Source of the DNA: an uncultured Thiodictyon sp.
GTDB taxonomy: Bacteria; Pseudomonadota; Gammaproteobacteria; Chromatiales; Chromatiaceae
DNA: 64,000 nt
Assembly (NCBI RefSeq): GCF_903946935.1
Contig: NZ_CAJAXH010000311.1
Location: 1-64,000, forward strand
Direction: 5' to 3'
In this document: positions 9,273 to 18,864 of the stretch, in pieces
How positions within the stretch are numbered: position 1 is the stretch's first letter
How the letters are laid out: every line of letters begins with the position of its first letter
Notes under the pieces: model-generated
The model's input: the letters and a program-made list of their open reading frames with translations, nothing else
Database searches by the model: none
Told to the model about the DNA's origin: nothing
Program-made: the position numbers and the translations under genes

Positions 9273-9536
9273 ATGCACGTCGGCGTCGCCTATGCAGACA
9301 AATTCAAACAGACCTGGCTCAAGCTCGACGTGCCGGACGGCAGCTCGGCGCGCGACGCCATCCTGCGCTCCGGACTGCTGGACCAATTCCCGGAGATCGA
9401 CCTGGCGCGCAACCAGGTCGGCATCTTCGGTAAGGTCGTGCGGCTCGACACGCCGCTGAAGGCCGGCAATCGGGTGGAGATCTACCGCCCCATCATCGCC
9501 GATCCCGAGACGGTGGAGCGGCGCGATCGCGAGTGA
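9273..9536 (+). CDS. rnfH: RnfH family protein
   Basis: An 87-residue ubiquitin-fold protein of the RnfH/UPF0125 family (HVGVAYADKFKQTWLKLDV, IFGKVVRLDTPLKAGNRVEIYRP). RnfH is normally the last gene of rnfABCDGEH operons and its exact role is not established. It has a clear GGAGG ribosome site and lies 46 bases after rnfC, directly where rnfD would be expected. This shows the operon has lost, or never had, rnfD, rnfG and rnfE at this site. Confidence 0.9.
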   Translation: MHVGVAYADKFKQTWLKLDVPDGSSARDAILRSGLLDQFPEIDLARNQVGIFGKVVRLDTPLKAGNRVEIYRPIIADPETVERRDRE

Positions 9537-9629
9537 AGGTCAAGGCGCACGGCTTATCTCGAGGACATCGCTGAACTGCCCGATCTCTGGCCTTGATCAT
9601 CATTCCGGCTACCGGTATATGCAACATTC

Positions 9630-9653
9630 GTCGCGGCCAGGGGGCCGCTCCTA
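9630..9653 (-). repeat. REP-like palindrome, copy 1
   Basis: On the minus strand this reads TAGGAGCGGCCCCC followed by TGGCCGCGAC, a short imperfect palindrome. Near-identical copies lie at 18716-18740 and 20047-20070. It sits at the left edge of a dead transporter fragment. Confidence 0.6.
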
Positions 9654-9677
9654 CCGAGCGCTGGGATACCGACAACG

Positions 9678-9857
9678 ATGAATGGGAAACACGGGCTTCT
9701 GCGCCACCTGGGGACGGCCAGGAGCGGCGCCTATTTCTCCGTGGCCCCATTTTTCGGCGCCGTCCCGGCGATCCGACTGCTGGGGGAAGCGCTCAGTCTG
9801 CCATTGCTGATCGCGGGCATCTTGATGGGATATCGGACGTTACGCATCGCGGCCTAG
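9678..9857 (+). pseudogene. C-terminal remnant of an EamA-family transporter
   Basis: The frame from ATG 9678 encodes 59 residues with HLGTARSGAYFSVAPFFGAV and LLGEALSLPLLIAGILMGY, which match the last two membrane helices of drug/metabolite (EamA) permeases, proteins of about 300 residues. Everything upstream is missing: the preceding frame is closed or non-coding and begins at a REP-like palindrome. The sequence also ends early, without the usual C-terminal tail. Its stop codon and that of the convergent ald gene share the same CTAG. A non-functional relic is the best reading. Confidence 0.7.
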
Positions 9858-10975
9858 ACGTCGCCCAGCAACGACTCCGCCGGGGTCAGGTCATAGCCCA
9901 AGGCCGCGGCCACCGCCGGATGAGTGACGCGGCCCGCGCAACAATTGAGTCCGGCGCGCAGGTGGGGATCGTCGGCCAAGGCGCGGCGCCACCCCTTGGC
10001 GGCCAGGGCCAGGACCGCGGGCAGGGTGGCATGATTGAGCGCATAGGCGGAGGTGCGCGGCACCGCCCCAGGCATGTTGGCCACGCAATAATGCAAAATC
10101 CCGTCCACCACATAGGTCGGTTGCGCATGGGTGGTCGGGCGCGAGGTCTCGAAGCAGCCACCCTGGTCGATGGCCACGTCCACCAACACCGCCCCCGGGT
10201 TCATGGTCCCGAGCTGGGCGCGGGTTACCAGACGCGGTGTGGACGCCCCCGGCACCAGGACCGCACCGACCACCAGGTCCGCACCGAGAAGCTCCGCCGC
10301 CAGCTCGGCCCGGGTCGAATAGAGCACCCGCGCGCCCACCCCGAAGTGAGTCGCCAACCGCTCCAGTAAGGCGGGGTTGCGGTCCAGGATGGTCACGTGC
10401 GCCTGCAGGCCGACCGCCATCTGGGCGGCGTTGAACCCCACCACACCCCCGCCCAGGATCAGTACCCGCGCCGGAGCCACCCCCGGGACGCCGCCCAGCA
10501 GCAGGCCCCGCCCACCGTTGGCCGCCTGCAACGCCCAGGCCCCGGCCTGAATCGCCAACCGGCCGGCGACCTGACTCATCGGTTTGAGTAGCGGCAGGCC
10601 GCCCTGGTCATCGGTGACCGTCTCGTAGGCGATGCAGACGGCCCCGGACGCCAACAGGTCCCGCGCCTGGTCCGGGTCGGGGGCCAGGTGCAGGTAGGTA
10701 AAGAGCACCTGATCAGGCCGCAGCTGTACCCGCTCCCCTGGCTGGGGCTCCTTCACCTTGACGATCAGCTCGCCACGGGCAAATACAGTCGCGGCATCTG
10801 CCACAATCTCCGCCCCGGCCGCCTGGTAATGCGCATCCCCAGCCCCGATGCCGGACCCCGCCTCAGTCTCCACCAGCACCTGATGGCCCTGATAGACCAG
10901 CTCGGCCACGGACTCCGGGGTGAGCCCGACCCGCAACTCCTGCGGCTTGATCTCTCGTGGTACACCGATCAGCAT
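9854..10975 (-). CDS. ald: Alanine dehydrogenase
   Basis: A 373-residue NAD-dependent L-alanine dehydrogenase (alanine + water + NAD to pyruvate + ammonium + NADH; reversible). The N-terminal half has the family motifs VPREIKPQELRVGLTP and VKVKEPQ, the middle has the dinucleotide fold VLILGGGVVGFNAAQMA, and the C-terminal half VDVAIDQGGCFETSRPTTH and NMPGAVPRTSAYAL, which are diagnostic for Ald. ATG 10975 begins MLIGVPRE as in other members; an in-frame TTG 15 bases upstream is less likely. It may feed nitrogen into pyruvate or release it, but nothing here shows its control. Convergent with the EamA relic. Confidence 0.95.
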   Translation of the reverse strand: MLIGVPREIKPQELRVGLTPESVAELVYQGHQVLVETEAGSGIGAGDAHYQAAGAEIVADAATVFARGELIVKVKEPQPGERVQLRPDQVLFTYLHLAPDPDQARDLLASGAVCIAYETVTDDQGGLPLLKPMSQVAGRLAIQAGAWALQAANGGRGLLLGGVPGVAPARVLILGGGVVGFNAAQMAVGLQAHVTILDRNPALLERLATHFGVGARVLYSTRAELAAELLGADLVVGAVLVPGASTPRLVTRAQLGTMNPGAVLVDVAIDQGGCFETSRPTTHAQPTYVVDGILHYCVANMPGAVPRTSAYALNHATLPAVLALAAKGWRRALADDPHLRAGLNCCAGRVTHPAVAAALGYDLTPAESLLGDV

Positions 10976-10993
10976 CTTGTCGCCCCCCAAGCA

Positions 10994-11179
10994 TCAGCGA
11001 CTCGGCCCGAAGATAAACCACAGGATCAGACCGAGCACCGGCAACAACAGGATCACCACGATCCAGATGACCTTACGGCCGGTCCCGGCGCGACTCTGTA
11101 CGATCTTGACGATGGCATAGACCATCAAGACCAAATGGATCAGGCCCAGCGGGCCGAGGACTTCGATATTCATGTTCAT
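10994..11179 (-). CDS. Small PLDc_N-type membrane protein
   Basis: A 61-residue protein with two hydrophobic helices (about residues 8-26 and 38-57) separated by a basic loop, ending in LGLILWFIFGPSR. The segment GRKVIWIVVILLLPVLGLILWFIFG is the signature of the short PLDc_N domain also found at the N-terminus of cardiolipin synthases; stand-alone copies are common and of unknown role. Eighteen bases separate it from ald, so co-transcription is likely. Two possible ATG starts lie two codons apart (11179, 11173). Confidence 0.75.
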   Translation of the reverse strand: MNMNIEVLGPLGLIHLVLMVYAIVKIVQSRAGTGRKVIWIVVILLLPVLGLILWFIFGPSR

Positions 11180-11295
11180 GTCTTAGTGCTCCAAAGCGAT
11201 ATCATTCGAGTGTTAGGCTTGCATGACGGCCCAGAGGGTGCAAGATCCCTCCGACCCTGTCCAGAGTCCCCGCCGGCCGCTGGCCGCAGCAGCCC

Positions 11296-13305
11296 TCACG
11301 CCGCCAACCCCTTCCCCTGCAATTCCTTGATCTTGTCGCGCACCGCGGCCGCCTTCTCGAACTCCAGGTCTTTGGCGTGGCCGTACATCTCCTTCTCCAG
11401 TGCCTTGATCTTCTTGGCCATCTGCACCGGTGTGAGATTGGCGTATTCGACGATCTCCTCCGCCACCCGGGCATAGGCGCGGGCCGAGCGGGGGGCGCCG
11501 GGAGTGGAGCCCTCCAGGATGTCCGCGACCGATTTCTGAATCGACTGGGGGGTGATGCCGTGGGCCAGGTTGAAGGCGGTCTGTTTGGTGCGGCGCCGCT
11601 CGGTCTCGCCCATCGCCCGCTCCATGGAGCCGGTAATCCGGTCGGCGTAGAGGATGGCCTTGCCGTTGACATTGCGGGCGGCGCGGCCGATGGTCTGGAT
11701 GAGCGAACCCTCGGAGCGCAGGAAGCCCTCCTTGTCCGCGTCGAGGATGGCGACCAATGAGACCTCGGGCATATCGAGCCCTTCGCGCAGCAGGTTGATA
11801 CCCACCAGCACGTCGAATTCGCCCAGGCGCAGGTCGCGAATGATCTCGACCCGCTCCACGGTGTCGATGTCGGAATGCAGATAGCGGACCTTGACCCCGT
11901 GCTCATTGAGATACTCGGTCAGGTCCTCGGCCATGCGTTTGGTCAGTGTCGTCACCAGCACCCGCTCACCGACGGCGACGCGCAGCGTGATTTCGGACAG
12001 CAGATCATCCACCTGGGACAGGGCCGGACGCACCTCCAGTTCCGGGTCCACCAGTCCAGTGGGGCGCACCACCTGCTCCACCACGGCCCCGCCGGAGTGG
12101 GTGAGTTCATACTGACGCGGCGTGGCGGAGACATAGATGGTCTGGGGCTGGCGCGCCTGGAACTCCTCGAAGCGCATGGGGCGATTGTCGAGTGCGGAGG
12201 GTAGGCGGAAGCCGTATTCGACCAGGTTCTCCTTGCGCGAGCGGTCGCCGCGATACATACCGCCGAGCTGCGGGACCGTGACATGGCTCTCGTCGATCAC
12301 CACGATGGCGTTCGCCGGCAGGTAATCATAGAGCGTCGGCGGCGGCTCACCGGGGCCGCGACCGGAGAGATAGCGGCTATAGTTCTCGATGCCGGAACAA
12401 TAGCCTACCTCCATCATCATCTCCATGTCGAAAATGGTCCGCTGCTCCAGCCGCTGCGCCTCCAGCAGCTTGTTGTTGTCGCGTAACCAGGTGAGGCGGT
12501 CTTTCAGCTCCAGCTTGATCTGGTCGATGGCATTCAGCACGGTCTCGCGCGGCGTTGCGTAATGGGTCTTGGGGAAGACGGTATAGCGTGGCACCTTGCG
12601 CAGGACCTCGCCGGTGAGCGGATCGAAAACCGAAAGGGCCTCGATCTCGTCGTCGAATAGCTCAATGCGCACCGCCTCCTCGTCGGACTCGGCCGGGTGG
12701 ATGTCGATCACGTCGCCACGCACCCGGTAGGTGCCGCGGGCGAGCTCGATCTCATTGCGGCGGTATTGCAGGTCCGCGAGCCGCCGCAACAGCGCCCGCT
12801 GGTCGATCACATCGCCGCGGCGCAAGTGCAGCACCATCTTCAGATAGGCCTGCGGATCGCCCAATCCATAGATACTGGACACGCTTGCCACGATGATGAC
12901 GTCCGGGCGCTCCAGCAGCGCCTTGGTCGCCGACAGGCGCATCTGTTCGATATGCTCGTTGATCGAGGAGTCCTTCTCGATATAGGTATCGCTGGCCGGA
13001 ATATAGGCCTCCGGTTGATAATAGTCGTAATAAGAGACGAAGTATTCCACCGCATTGTGCGGAAAGAACTCGCGCATCTCACCATAGAGCTGGGCGGCGA
13101 GCGTCTTGTTGGGGGCGAGGATCAGGGCCGGCCGCTGGACCTGGGCGATGACATTCGCAATGGTGAAGGTCTTGCCGGAGCCGGTAACCCCAAGCAAGGT
13201 CTGGGCCGCCTCGCCGTCGCCGAGGCCCGCGACCAGGCGGCGGATGGCCTCCGGCTGGTCGCCGGCCGGGGCGAACTGGGCGGCCAGATCGAAGTGTTTC
13301 GACAT
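11296..13305 (-). CDS. uvrB: Excinuclease ABC subunit B
   Basis: The 669-residue damage-verifying helicase-like subunit of nucleotide excision repair. Visible are Walker A GVTGSGKT, the [12 protein letters not shown] beta-hairpin region used for damage probing, the DESH box, the helicase motif [23 protein letters not shown], and the C-terminal UVR motif ([24 protein letters not shown]) that contacts UvrC. ATG 13305 gives the normal [21 protein letters not shown] start; the frame is open further upstream but without homology. No LexA-type box was found upstream. Confidence 0.97.
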   Translation of the reverse strand: MSKHFDLAAQFAPAGDQPEAIRRLVAGLGDGEAAQTLLGVTGSGKTFTIANVIAQVQRPALILAPNKTLAAQLYGEMREFFPHNAVEYFVSYYDYYQPEAYIPASDTYIEKDSSINEHIEQMRLSATKALLERPDVIIVASVSSIYGLGDPQAYLKMVLHLRRGDVIDQRALLRRLADLQYRRNEIELARGTYRVRGDVIDIHPAESDEEAVRIELFDDEIEALSVFDPLTGEVLRKVPRYTVFPKTHYATPRETVLNAIDQIKLELKDRLTWLRDNNKLLEAQRLEQRTIFDMEMMMEVGYCSGIENYSRYLSGRGPGEPPPTLYDYLPANAIVVIDESHVTVPQLGGMYRGDRSRKENLVEYGFRLPSALDNRPMRFEEFQARQPQTIYVSATPRQYELTHSGGAVVEQVVRPTGLVDPELEVRPALSQVDDLLSEITLRVAVGERVLVTTLTKRMAEDLTEYLNEHGVKVRYLHSDIDTVERVEIIRDLRLGEFDVLVGINLLREGLDMPEVSLVAILDADKEGFLRSEGSLIQTIGRAARNVNGKAILYADRITGSMERAMGETERRRTKQTAFNLAHGITPQSIQKSVADILEGSTPGAPRSARAYARVAEEIVEYANLTPVQMAKKIKALEKEMYGHAKDLEFEKAAAVRDKIKELQGKGLAA

Positions 13306-13557
13306 AACTGAAGCTCCGGCTATACTGAGCCACCAAGCGCACCGGCGGATCGGCAGGGTGGGCGCGAGCGGGCCCGGCCGCCCCCGCGAGCGGTCATCCG
13401 ACAGTGCCAAGGCGCCATTCAAACCCACCCAACACGGCGGCGGGCCGTTCGCCCAACGATGTCGAGAAGCCCCACGGCCGGTGCAGGCGCTCGGAGCGCC
13501 GCGGTGGTGTTCCTCACCATTATCCCTTGGTTGCTTTATTTAGGCGAGTAAAACCCC

Positions 13558-14202
13558 ATGCCTTATTTTGAAAAAAGACAGCGCCAGACACTCGAACAAA
13601 TCGCCGAGGTCAAACGGATCTTGGGGGCAACCGAACACGCCATGGGCAGCAAGATACCCACGTCGCTGTTAGTCACGAGTGCCTCGCCGGGAGAGGGGAA
13701 GAGTTTGTTTGCCGCCGTGCTCGCAACCGCCGCCGCCAATAGCGGAAAATTTCGCGTCGCCGCCATCGATCTGAATTGGCATCGTCCGGCACTGCATCAA
13801 TTTTTTGATCTTGAATTGAATCATTCCTCAACGGAACTTCTGGCCGGCGACTTGAGCACGCTCATGTGTTCGTCCGGACAGGATGCCTTGGATATTCTGA
13901 CCGCGCCGGCGGACTATTCCGACCTGAATACCCCTGCGTTTCCTGTAGCCAAGCGATTGGTCGAGCAGGCCGCCGCGGCCTATGACCTGGTCATCATCGA
14001 CAGTGCGGCGGTGTTCCCGACGAATCGCATGATGATGGACCCCGTGATGCTCTCAGGTATCGCCGATGGCGTTGTGATGCTGGTGTTAACCGCCGTCACG
14101 CCCAAGCAGCAGGTCAGAAAGGCGCAAAAGATCATGGAGACCGCCGGCGCGACGATCCTGGGTGTCATCGCTAATCAGCTAAGGATGTCGGCAGACAGCT
14201 AG
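13558..14202 (+). CDS. CpsD/CapB-type P-loop ATPase of polysaccharide export
   Basis: A 214-residue cytoplasmic ATPase of the bacterial tyrosine kinase (BY-kinase) family that works with Wzz-type chain-length regulators. It has Walker A SASPGEGKS (about residue 41), Walker A-prime VAAIDLNWHRP and Walker B YDLVIIDSAAV. The C-terminus lacks the tyrosine cluster that kinases of this family autophosphorylate, so it may be a non-kinase relative, as found in some exosortase-linked loci. The Wzz-like gene follows 120 bases downstream. No glycosyltransferase or export gene is nearby, so this looks like a small detached piece of an exopolysaccharide system. Confidence 0.8.
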   Translation: MPYFEKRQRQTLEQIAEVKRILGATEHAMGSKIPTSLLVTSASPGEGKSLFAAVLATAAANSGKFRVAAIDLNWHRPALHQFFDLELNHSSTELLAGDLSTLMCSSGQDALDILTAPADYSDLNTPAFPVAKRLVEQAAAAYDLVIIDSAAVFPTNRMMMDPVMLSGIADGVVMLVLTAVTPKQQVRKAQKIMETAGATILGVIANQLRMSADS

Positions 14203-14322
14203 AATCAAGCAGTCGCCATCACTGAACTGGGGTTGCAGGAACTTCACGGCCCCAACTGCCATGGTGATTGACTCATTATCGCCGCGACCTACCGGTGGTC
14301 GCACACACTTGAAGGAAATGAC

Positions 14323-15081
14323 ATGAGCTATTACCTCAAACGCTATAACAGGGCACTGCGGGTTAACAAGAAGTGGGCGTTGCTGGCGTTGTTGGCGCCT
14401 GGCCTGTATCTGATTTTCGCGGTGTTCAACGATGTGACATTCAAGGTCTCGCGGGACTTCGCTCCGTATTCCGGCGCCAGCCCGGTCGCGGCGCTCGACC
14501 GCCCGGCCGTCACCTTAAAGCTAGAGGACCTGGTGGCTAACCCCGAGCTCCTGTTTTTCGACCAACTCGCGTTTCCGCAATTGCACTGGAAGCTGCGGCT
14601 CTTGGAGAATACCGGCGCGCTCAAGAGCGATGCGGCACTGCGCACGCTGACCCAATCCGCCATGACGTTGGGCGATGCGGGGGACGCCCGGCTACGCCTA
14701 AGCTATAGCGGCAACGACCCGCAGATCGGCAGCGCACTGGTCGCTTTCTATAGCGACCGACTCCTCAAGAGAATCAATGATGGAATCATTCGCACTCAGC
14801 CAAGAACCGCGCCAGGACCGCTGACATTCAGAGGCGTGGACCGCATGACGGTGGGCGACATCCAGGTCGTCGAAGTGAGGTCCATCTGGCGTGCCGAGCG
14901 GCTGCGGCCCACGCTGTTGGCGCTTTTGCTATCCTCCTTGGGCGTGCTGGTACTCATTGCGGTTCTGGAACTTGCAGACCCCTCATTCAAGTCAGAGAGA
15001 CAAATGGCCCGCTATTTGGGGGTACCGGTCTTGGGTGGGCTCCCGGATGCCGGGCCGCTGGTGCGAAGGCTGCCGGAGTAG
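14323..15081 (+). CDS. Wzz/GumC-like chain-length determinant protein
   Basis: A 252-residue inner-membrane protein with one helix near the N-terminus (about residues 18-36), a periplasmic domain, and a second helix near the C-terminus (about 196-215) followed by VLELADPSFKSERQMARYLGVPVLGGLPD. The last segment is the cytoplasmic motif typical of polysaccharide co-polymerases just after the second helix (compare DP..KSE..L...LGVPVLG). The periplasmic part is short for the family, which usually has 250 or more residues there. Partner of the ATPase just upstream. Confidence 0.72.
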   Translation: MSYYLKRYNRALRVNKKWALLALLAPGLYLIFAVFNDVTFKVSRDFAPYSGASPVAALDRPAVTLKLEDLVANPELLFFDQLAFPQLHWKLRLLENTGALKSDAALRTLTQSAMTLGDAGDARLRLSYSGNDPQIGSALVAFYSDRLLKRINDGIIRTQPRTAPGPLTFRGVDRMTVGDIQVVEVRSIWRAERLRPTLLALLLSSLGVLVLIAVLELADPSFKSERQMARYLGVPVLGGLPDAGPLVRRLPE

Positions 15082-15149
15082 TGCCGCGAAGCCCAACTCG
15101 CGATACCGCTTCGAGGGTCCAGGGCAACCCTGGTACGGGGGGAATAGAG

Positions 15150-15725
15150 ATGCGTTCGCCGATGCTGATACTGGTGCTCGGCCTCTGCGCGGCCGCCGCG
15201 GCGGCTGCGCCAGACGATCCGAAGACACGCCTGGAGGACGGTGAGGTCACGGTCACGCTACGCCCGATCGCGGGCAGCAGCCTGCCGGAGGTCACGGCCC
15301 GCGGGCTGATTGAGGCGCCCGCGGAGCGGATCTGGGCGATCATTGAGGACTGCGGTCAATTCGCGAAGACGATGCAGCACATCGCGCGTTCCAGGGAATT
15401 GTCGCGGCAGGGCCAGACGGTGGTGTGCGAAGTAGAGATCAGTCTGCCGCCGCCGCTGGCGAACCTGGTCGGCGTCACGCAGGCGGTCCATGTGGTGGGT
15501 CCACCCAAGTGGTCGCGCACCTGGCGCCTGTTGCGCGGCGACTACCTGGTCAATGAAGGCAGTTGGACATTGACGCGCTACGCCGACGACCCCCGGCGCA
15601 CGCTGGCCGTGTATCGCGTCCACGCCGTCCCAAAAACCCACTTGCCGGATGCCTTGCTGCGCTATGAACAGCGGCACGCACTCCCGGAACTCTTCAGGCA
15701 TTTGCGCCAGATTACAAAGGGTTAA
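15150..15725 (+). CDS. Exported START/SRPBCC-domain protein
   Basis: A 191-residue protein with a Sec signal peptide (MRSPMLILVLGLCAAAAAAA, cleavage about residue 20) and a helix-grip START-like domain: RGLIEAPAERIWAIIEDCGQFAKTM and a C-terminal helix LPDALLRYEQRHALPELFRHLRQI. Such domains bind hydrophobic ligands; the ligand is unknown. ATG 15150 was chosen because it starts the signal peptide and has GGGGGAA upstream. It follows the chain-length gene by 68 bases and may be in the same transcript. Confidence 0.75.
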   Translation: MRSPMLILVLGLCAAAAAAAPDDPKTRLEDGEVTVTLRPIAGSSLPEVTARGLIEAPAERIWAIIEDCGQFAKTMQHIARSRELSRQGQTVVCEVEISLPPPLANLVGVTQAVHVVGPPKWSRTWRLLRGDYLVNEGSWTLTRYADDPRRTLAVYRVHAVPKTHLPDALLRYEQRHALPELFRHLRQITKG

Positions 15726-15893
15726 GAGACCCATCCGCGCGCTTTAGCGCGACCTTCGCCGGAGTGGCCGAGGCTTGCCGCGGCCCGCCCCCCTGCCCCG
15801 GCCACATTCGTGCTTGTTCGTGACCCGCCGCACGGCTACCATCGCTAATAGACCCGAGTACGGGCGGTCCGAATGTAGTCCTTATCACTTTTT

Positions 15894-16802
15894 ATGATTT
15901 CCAAATCTGGCAGGCCGATGATCACCCTTGAAGCAGAGTCTATAGAAATCATCCGCGAGGCCGTGGCGACGGCCCGCAACCCGGTCATGCTGTATTCCAT
16001 CGGAAAGGACTCGTCGGTGATGCTGCACCTGGCGCGCAAGGCCTTTTATCCGGCACCGCCGCCATTTCCGCTGCTGCATGTCGATACCGGGTGGAAGTTC
16101 AAGGAGATGTACCTTCATCGCACGCGCATGGTCGCCGAGAGCGGTATGAGGCTCATCACACACACCAATCCGGAGGGGGTCGTGGCCGGGGTCAATCCAT
16201 TTATTCACGGTAGCAACTACCACACCGATGTGATGAAGACCCAGGGGCTGAAACAGGCGCTGGATGAATTGGGGAGCGACGTGGTATTCGGCGGCGCCCG
16301 CCGCGACGAGGAAAAGAGTCGGGCCAAGGAGCGAGTCTTCTCGTTTCGTGCCCCCGGCCACCGCTGGGACCCCAAGGCCCAGCGCCCCGAGCTGTGGAAT
16401 CTGTACAATACCCACGTCAAGCCAGACGAGACCATCCGGGTATTTCCCATCAGCAACTGGACGGAACTCGACATCTGGCAATACATTCACGCCGAGCGCA
16501 TTCCGATTGTACCACTCTATCTGGCGGCGGAGCGGCCGGTGGTCAAGCGCGATGGACAGTGGATCATGGTCGACGACGAGCGCTTTCCGTTCGCCCCAGG
16601 CGAGCAGGCGGAAATGAAACGAGTGCGCTTCCGCACCCTTGGGTGCTGGCCGCTGACGGCCGCAATCGAGAGCGATGCCGATACGCTCGAGGCCGTGATC
16701 GCCGAAACCTTCAATGCTCGAAGCTCCGAGCGTCAAGGGCGGTTGATCGATTCCGATATACCGGGGTCGATGGAAAAGAAAAAGCAAGAAGGGTATTTCT
16801 AA
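15894..16802 (+). CDS. cysD: Sulfate adenylyltransferase subunit 2
   Basis: A 302-residue ATP sulfurylase catalytic subunit, which makes adenosine 5'-phosphosulfate from sulfate and ATP. It has the PP-loop [29 protein letters not shown], the [15 protein letters not shown] motif and the C-terminal [13 protein letters not shown] region. The stop codon overlaps the cysNC start (TAATG), so the two subunits are translationally coupled. ATG 15894 was kept; an in-frame ATG at 15918 is also possible. The pair serves assimilatory sulfate activation. Confidence 0.96.
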   Translation: MISKSGRPMITLEAESIEIIREAVATARNPVMLYSIGKDSSVMLHLARKAFYPAPPPFPLLHVDTGWKFKEMYLHRTRMVAESGMRLITHTNPEGVVAGVNPFIHGSNYHTDVMKTQGLKQALDELGSDVVFGGARRDEEKSRAKERVFSFRAPGHRWDPKAQRPELWNLYNTHVKPDETIRVFPISNWTELDIWQYIHAERIPIVPLYLAAERPVVKRDGQWIMVDDERFPFAPGEQAEMKRVRFRTLGCWPLTAAIESDADTLEAVIAETFNARSSERQGRLIDSDIPGSMEKKKQEGYF

Positions 16803-18676
16803 TGAGCATGCTGCACGCCAAAGATATTGCGTCCTTTCTGGACGGTCAGCGCGACAAGGAGACGCTGCGCTTCATCACCTGCGGTAGCGTCGATGACGGC
16901 AAGAGCACCTTGATCGGGCGCTTGCTGTTCGAGAGCAAGAGCATCTTCGACGACCAATTGCAGGCACTCGAGACCGACTCGCGCCAGTATGGCACCCAGG
17001 GTGAGAAGATAGACCTGGCGCTGTTGGTCGACGGGTTGCAGGCCGAGCGCGAGCAGGGCATCACCATCGATGTTGCCTACCGCTTCTTTGCCACTGACCG
17101 ACGCCGCTATATCGTGGCCGATACCCCGGGGCACGAACAGTACACCCGTAACATGGCCACCGGTGCGTCCACCGCGGATCTGGCAGTGATCCTGATCGAC
17201 GCGCGCAAGGGGGTGCTAACCCAGACCCGCCGTCACAGTCGGATTGTGGCGATGATGGGCATTCGTCACGTAGTCCTGGCGGTCAATAAGATGGACCTGG
17301 TGGAGTGCGATCAGTCGGTCTACGACGCCATTGTCGAGGATTACCTGGCCTTTGCCTCCGGCTTCGGCTTCACCACTGTCCAGGCCATCCCGCTGTCCGG
17401 CCTGGACGGGGACAATGTGCTGAATCACAGCGCCCGGATGCCCTGGTACAGCGGCCCCAGCCTGATGGGCTACCTCGATACAGTCGAGGTGCATGAAAGC
17501 AATGGACGCGACGCCTTCCGCTTGCCCGTACAGTGGGTGAATCGGCCGAACCTGGATTTCCGGGGCTTTTGCGGCCGTATTGCCGAGGGAACCGTGCGAC
17601 CCGGCGACACCTTGCGCGTCTTGCCCTCTGGCGTCTCGGTCGAAGTGAAGGCAATCCTGGCGGGGTTCGATGAGGTAGAAAGCGCCTGCGCCGGCGACTC
17701 GGTGACGATCACCTTGAGCGAAGAGGTGGATGTCAGTCGTGGCGATGTGCTGGTCGCGGCGGCCGCACCGGCGGAGGTGGCCGACCAATTCGAGGCGCGC
17801 TTGCTGTGGATGGTCGAGCACCCGATGTCGCCGGGCCGCCAATACCTGATGAAGCTGGCCTGCAAGGAGGTGACCGCCACGATCACCGACATCAAATATC
17901 GCGAGGACGTCAATACCGGCACCCATCTGGCGGCCAAGAACTTGGGACTCAATGAGATCGCCACGGTCAATCTGTCCACCAGCGCACCCGTGGTATTCGA
18001 GCCCTACGCGGTCAATCGGGTACTGGGCGGCTTCATACTCGTCGATAAATTGACGTTTGAGACCGTCGGCGCCGGCATGATCGATTTCGCGCTGCGGCGG
18101 GCGAGCAACATCCATTGGCAGGCGCTAGAGCTCAATCGCACCGTCAGGGCCGCGCAGAAGCACCAGTCGCCGCGCTGCATCTGGTTCACCGGGCTGTCGG
18201 GCTCCGGCAAGTCGACCATTGCCAACTTGTTGGAAAAGCGCCTGCATGCGGAGGGTAAGCACACCTACCTGCTCGATGGCGATAACGTGCGTCACGGCCT
18301 GAACCGCGACCTGGGCTTCACCGAGGCGGACCGGGTCGAGAACATCCGCCGGGTGGCCGAGGTGGCGAAACTCATGGTCGACGCGGGTTTGATCGTCCTC
18401 GTGAGCTTCATCTCGCCCTTTATCAGCGAGCGTCGCATGGCCCGCGACCTGTTTGCCCCGGGCGAGTTCATCGAGGTGTACGTCGATACGCCCATCGAGG
18501 AATGCGAGCGGCGCGATGTGAAGGGACTCTATGCCAAGGCCCGCGCCGGTGCCTTGAAGAACTTTACCGGTATCGACAGCCCCTACGAGGCACCGGAAGT
18601 GCCTGAGGTCCACCTGCACGCCGGGCAACTGAGCACGCCGGCGTGCGTCGACGTCTTGGTGGATACGCTGGGGTAG
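16802..18676 (+). CDS. cysNC: Bifunctional sulfate adenylyltransferase subunit 1 / APS kinase
   Basis: A 624-residue fusion. Residues about 20-430 are the CysN GTPase (G1 [10 protein letters not shown]3 DTPGHEQY, G4 NKMD) whose GTP hydrolysis drives ATP sulfurylase; residues about 455-624 are an APS kinase (P-loop [23 protein letters not shown], and [18 protein letters not shown]) that makes PAPS. The start overlaps the cysD stop. The frame is open far upstream inside cysD, but the [11 protein letters not shown] start fits the family. With CysD this gives the complete sulfate-to-PAPS path in two genes. Confidence 0.96.
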   Translation: MSMLHAKDIASFLDGQRDKETLRFITCGSVDDGKSTLIGRLLFESKSIFDDQLQALETDSRQYGTQGEKIDLALLVDGLQAEREQGITIDVAYRFFATDRRRYIVADTPGHEQYTRNMATGASTADLAVILIDARKGVLTQTRRHSRIVAMMGIRHVVLAVNKMDLVECDQSVYDAIVEDYLAFASGFGFTTVQAIPLSGLDGDNVLNHSARMPWYSGPSLMGYLDTVEVHESNGRDAFRLPVQWVNRPNLDFRGFCGRIAEGTVRPGDTLRVLPSGVSVEVKAILAGFDEVESACAGDSVTITLSEEVDVSRGDVLVAAAAPAEVADQFEARLLWMVEHPMSPGRQYLMKLACKEVTATITDIKYREDVNTGTHLAAKNLGLNEIATVNLSTSAPVVFEPYAVNRVLGGFILVDKLTFETVGAGMIDFALRRASNIHWQALELNRTVRAAQKHQSPRCIWFTGLSGSGKSTIANLLEKRLHAEGKHTYLLDGDNVRHGLNRDLGFTEADRVENIRRVAEVAKLMVDAGLIVLVSFISPFISERRMARDLFAPGEFIEVYVDTPIEECERRDVKGLYAKARAGALKNFTGIDSPYEAPEVPEVHLHAGQLSTPACVDVLVDTLG

Positions 18677-18689
18677 GCAGCGGCGCGGC

Positions 18690-18740
18690 GCGGCCGGGGA
18701 GGCGCTCCCGCAGCGTGGGAGCGGCCCCCGGCCGCGACGG
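18690..18740 (+). repeat. REP-like palindrome, copy 2, within a larger hairpin
   Basis: GCGGCCGGGG at 18690 pairs with CCCCGGCCGC at 18726-18735, and CGCTCCC pairs with GGGAGCG inside it. The right half, GGAGCGGCCCCCGGCCGCGAC, is the same repeat as at 9630 and 20047. It follows cysNC and could also end its transcript, though there is no U-tract. Confidence 0.6.
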
Positions 18741-18864
18741 ATCATGTACACATCCACCCACGCGCTCGAGCGTGAGCGCGGGATGTCCGCGCCCTCGCGA
18801 TCCGATATGATTGCAGGTTGCCAACCCCCGTCCAACCGCACCCGTTCACCCGAGACCCTTGCCG

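Noticed and set aside
13306-13360. LexA (SOS) box upstream of uvrB
   Set aside because: No CTGT-N8-ACAG-like sequence could be found there.
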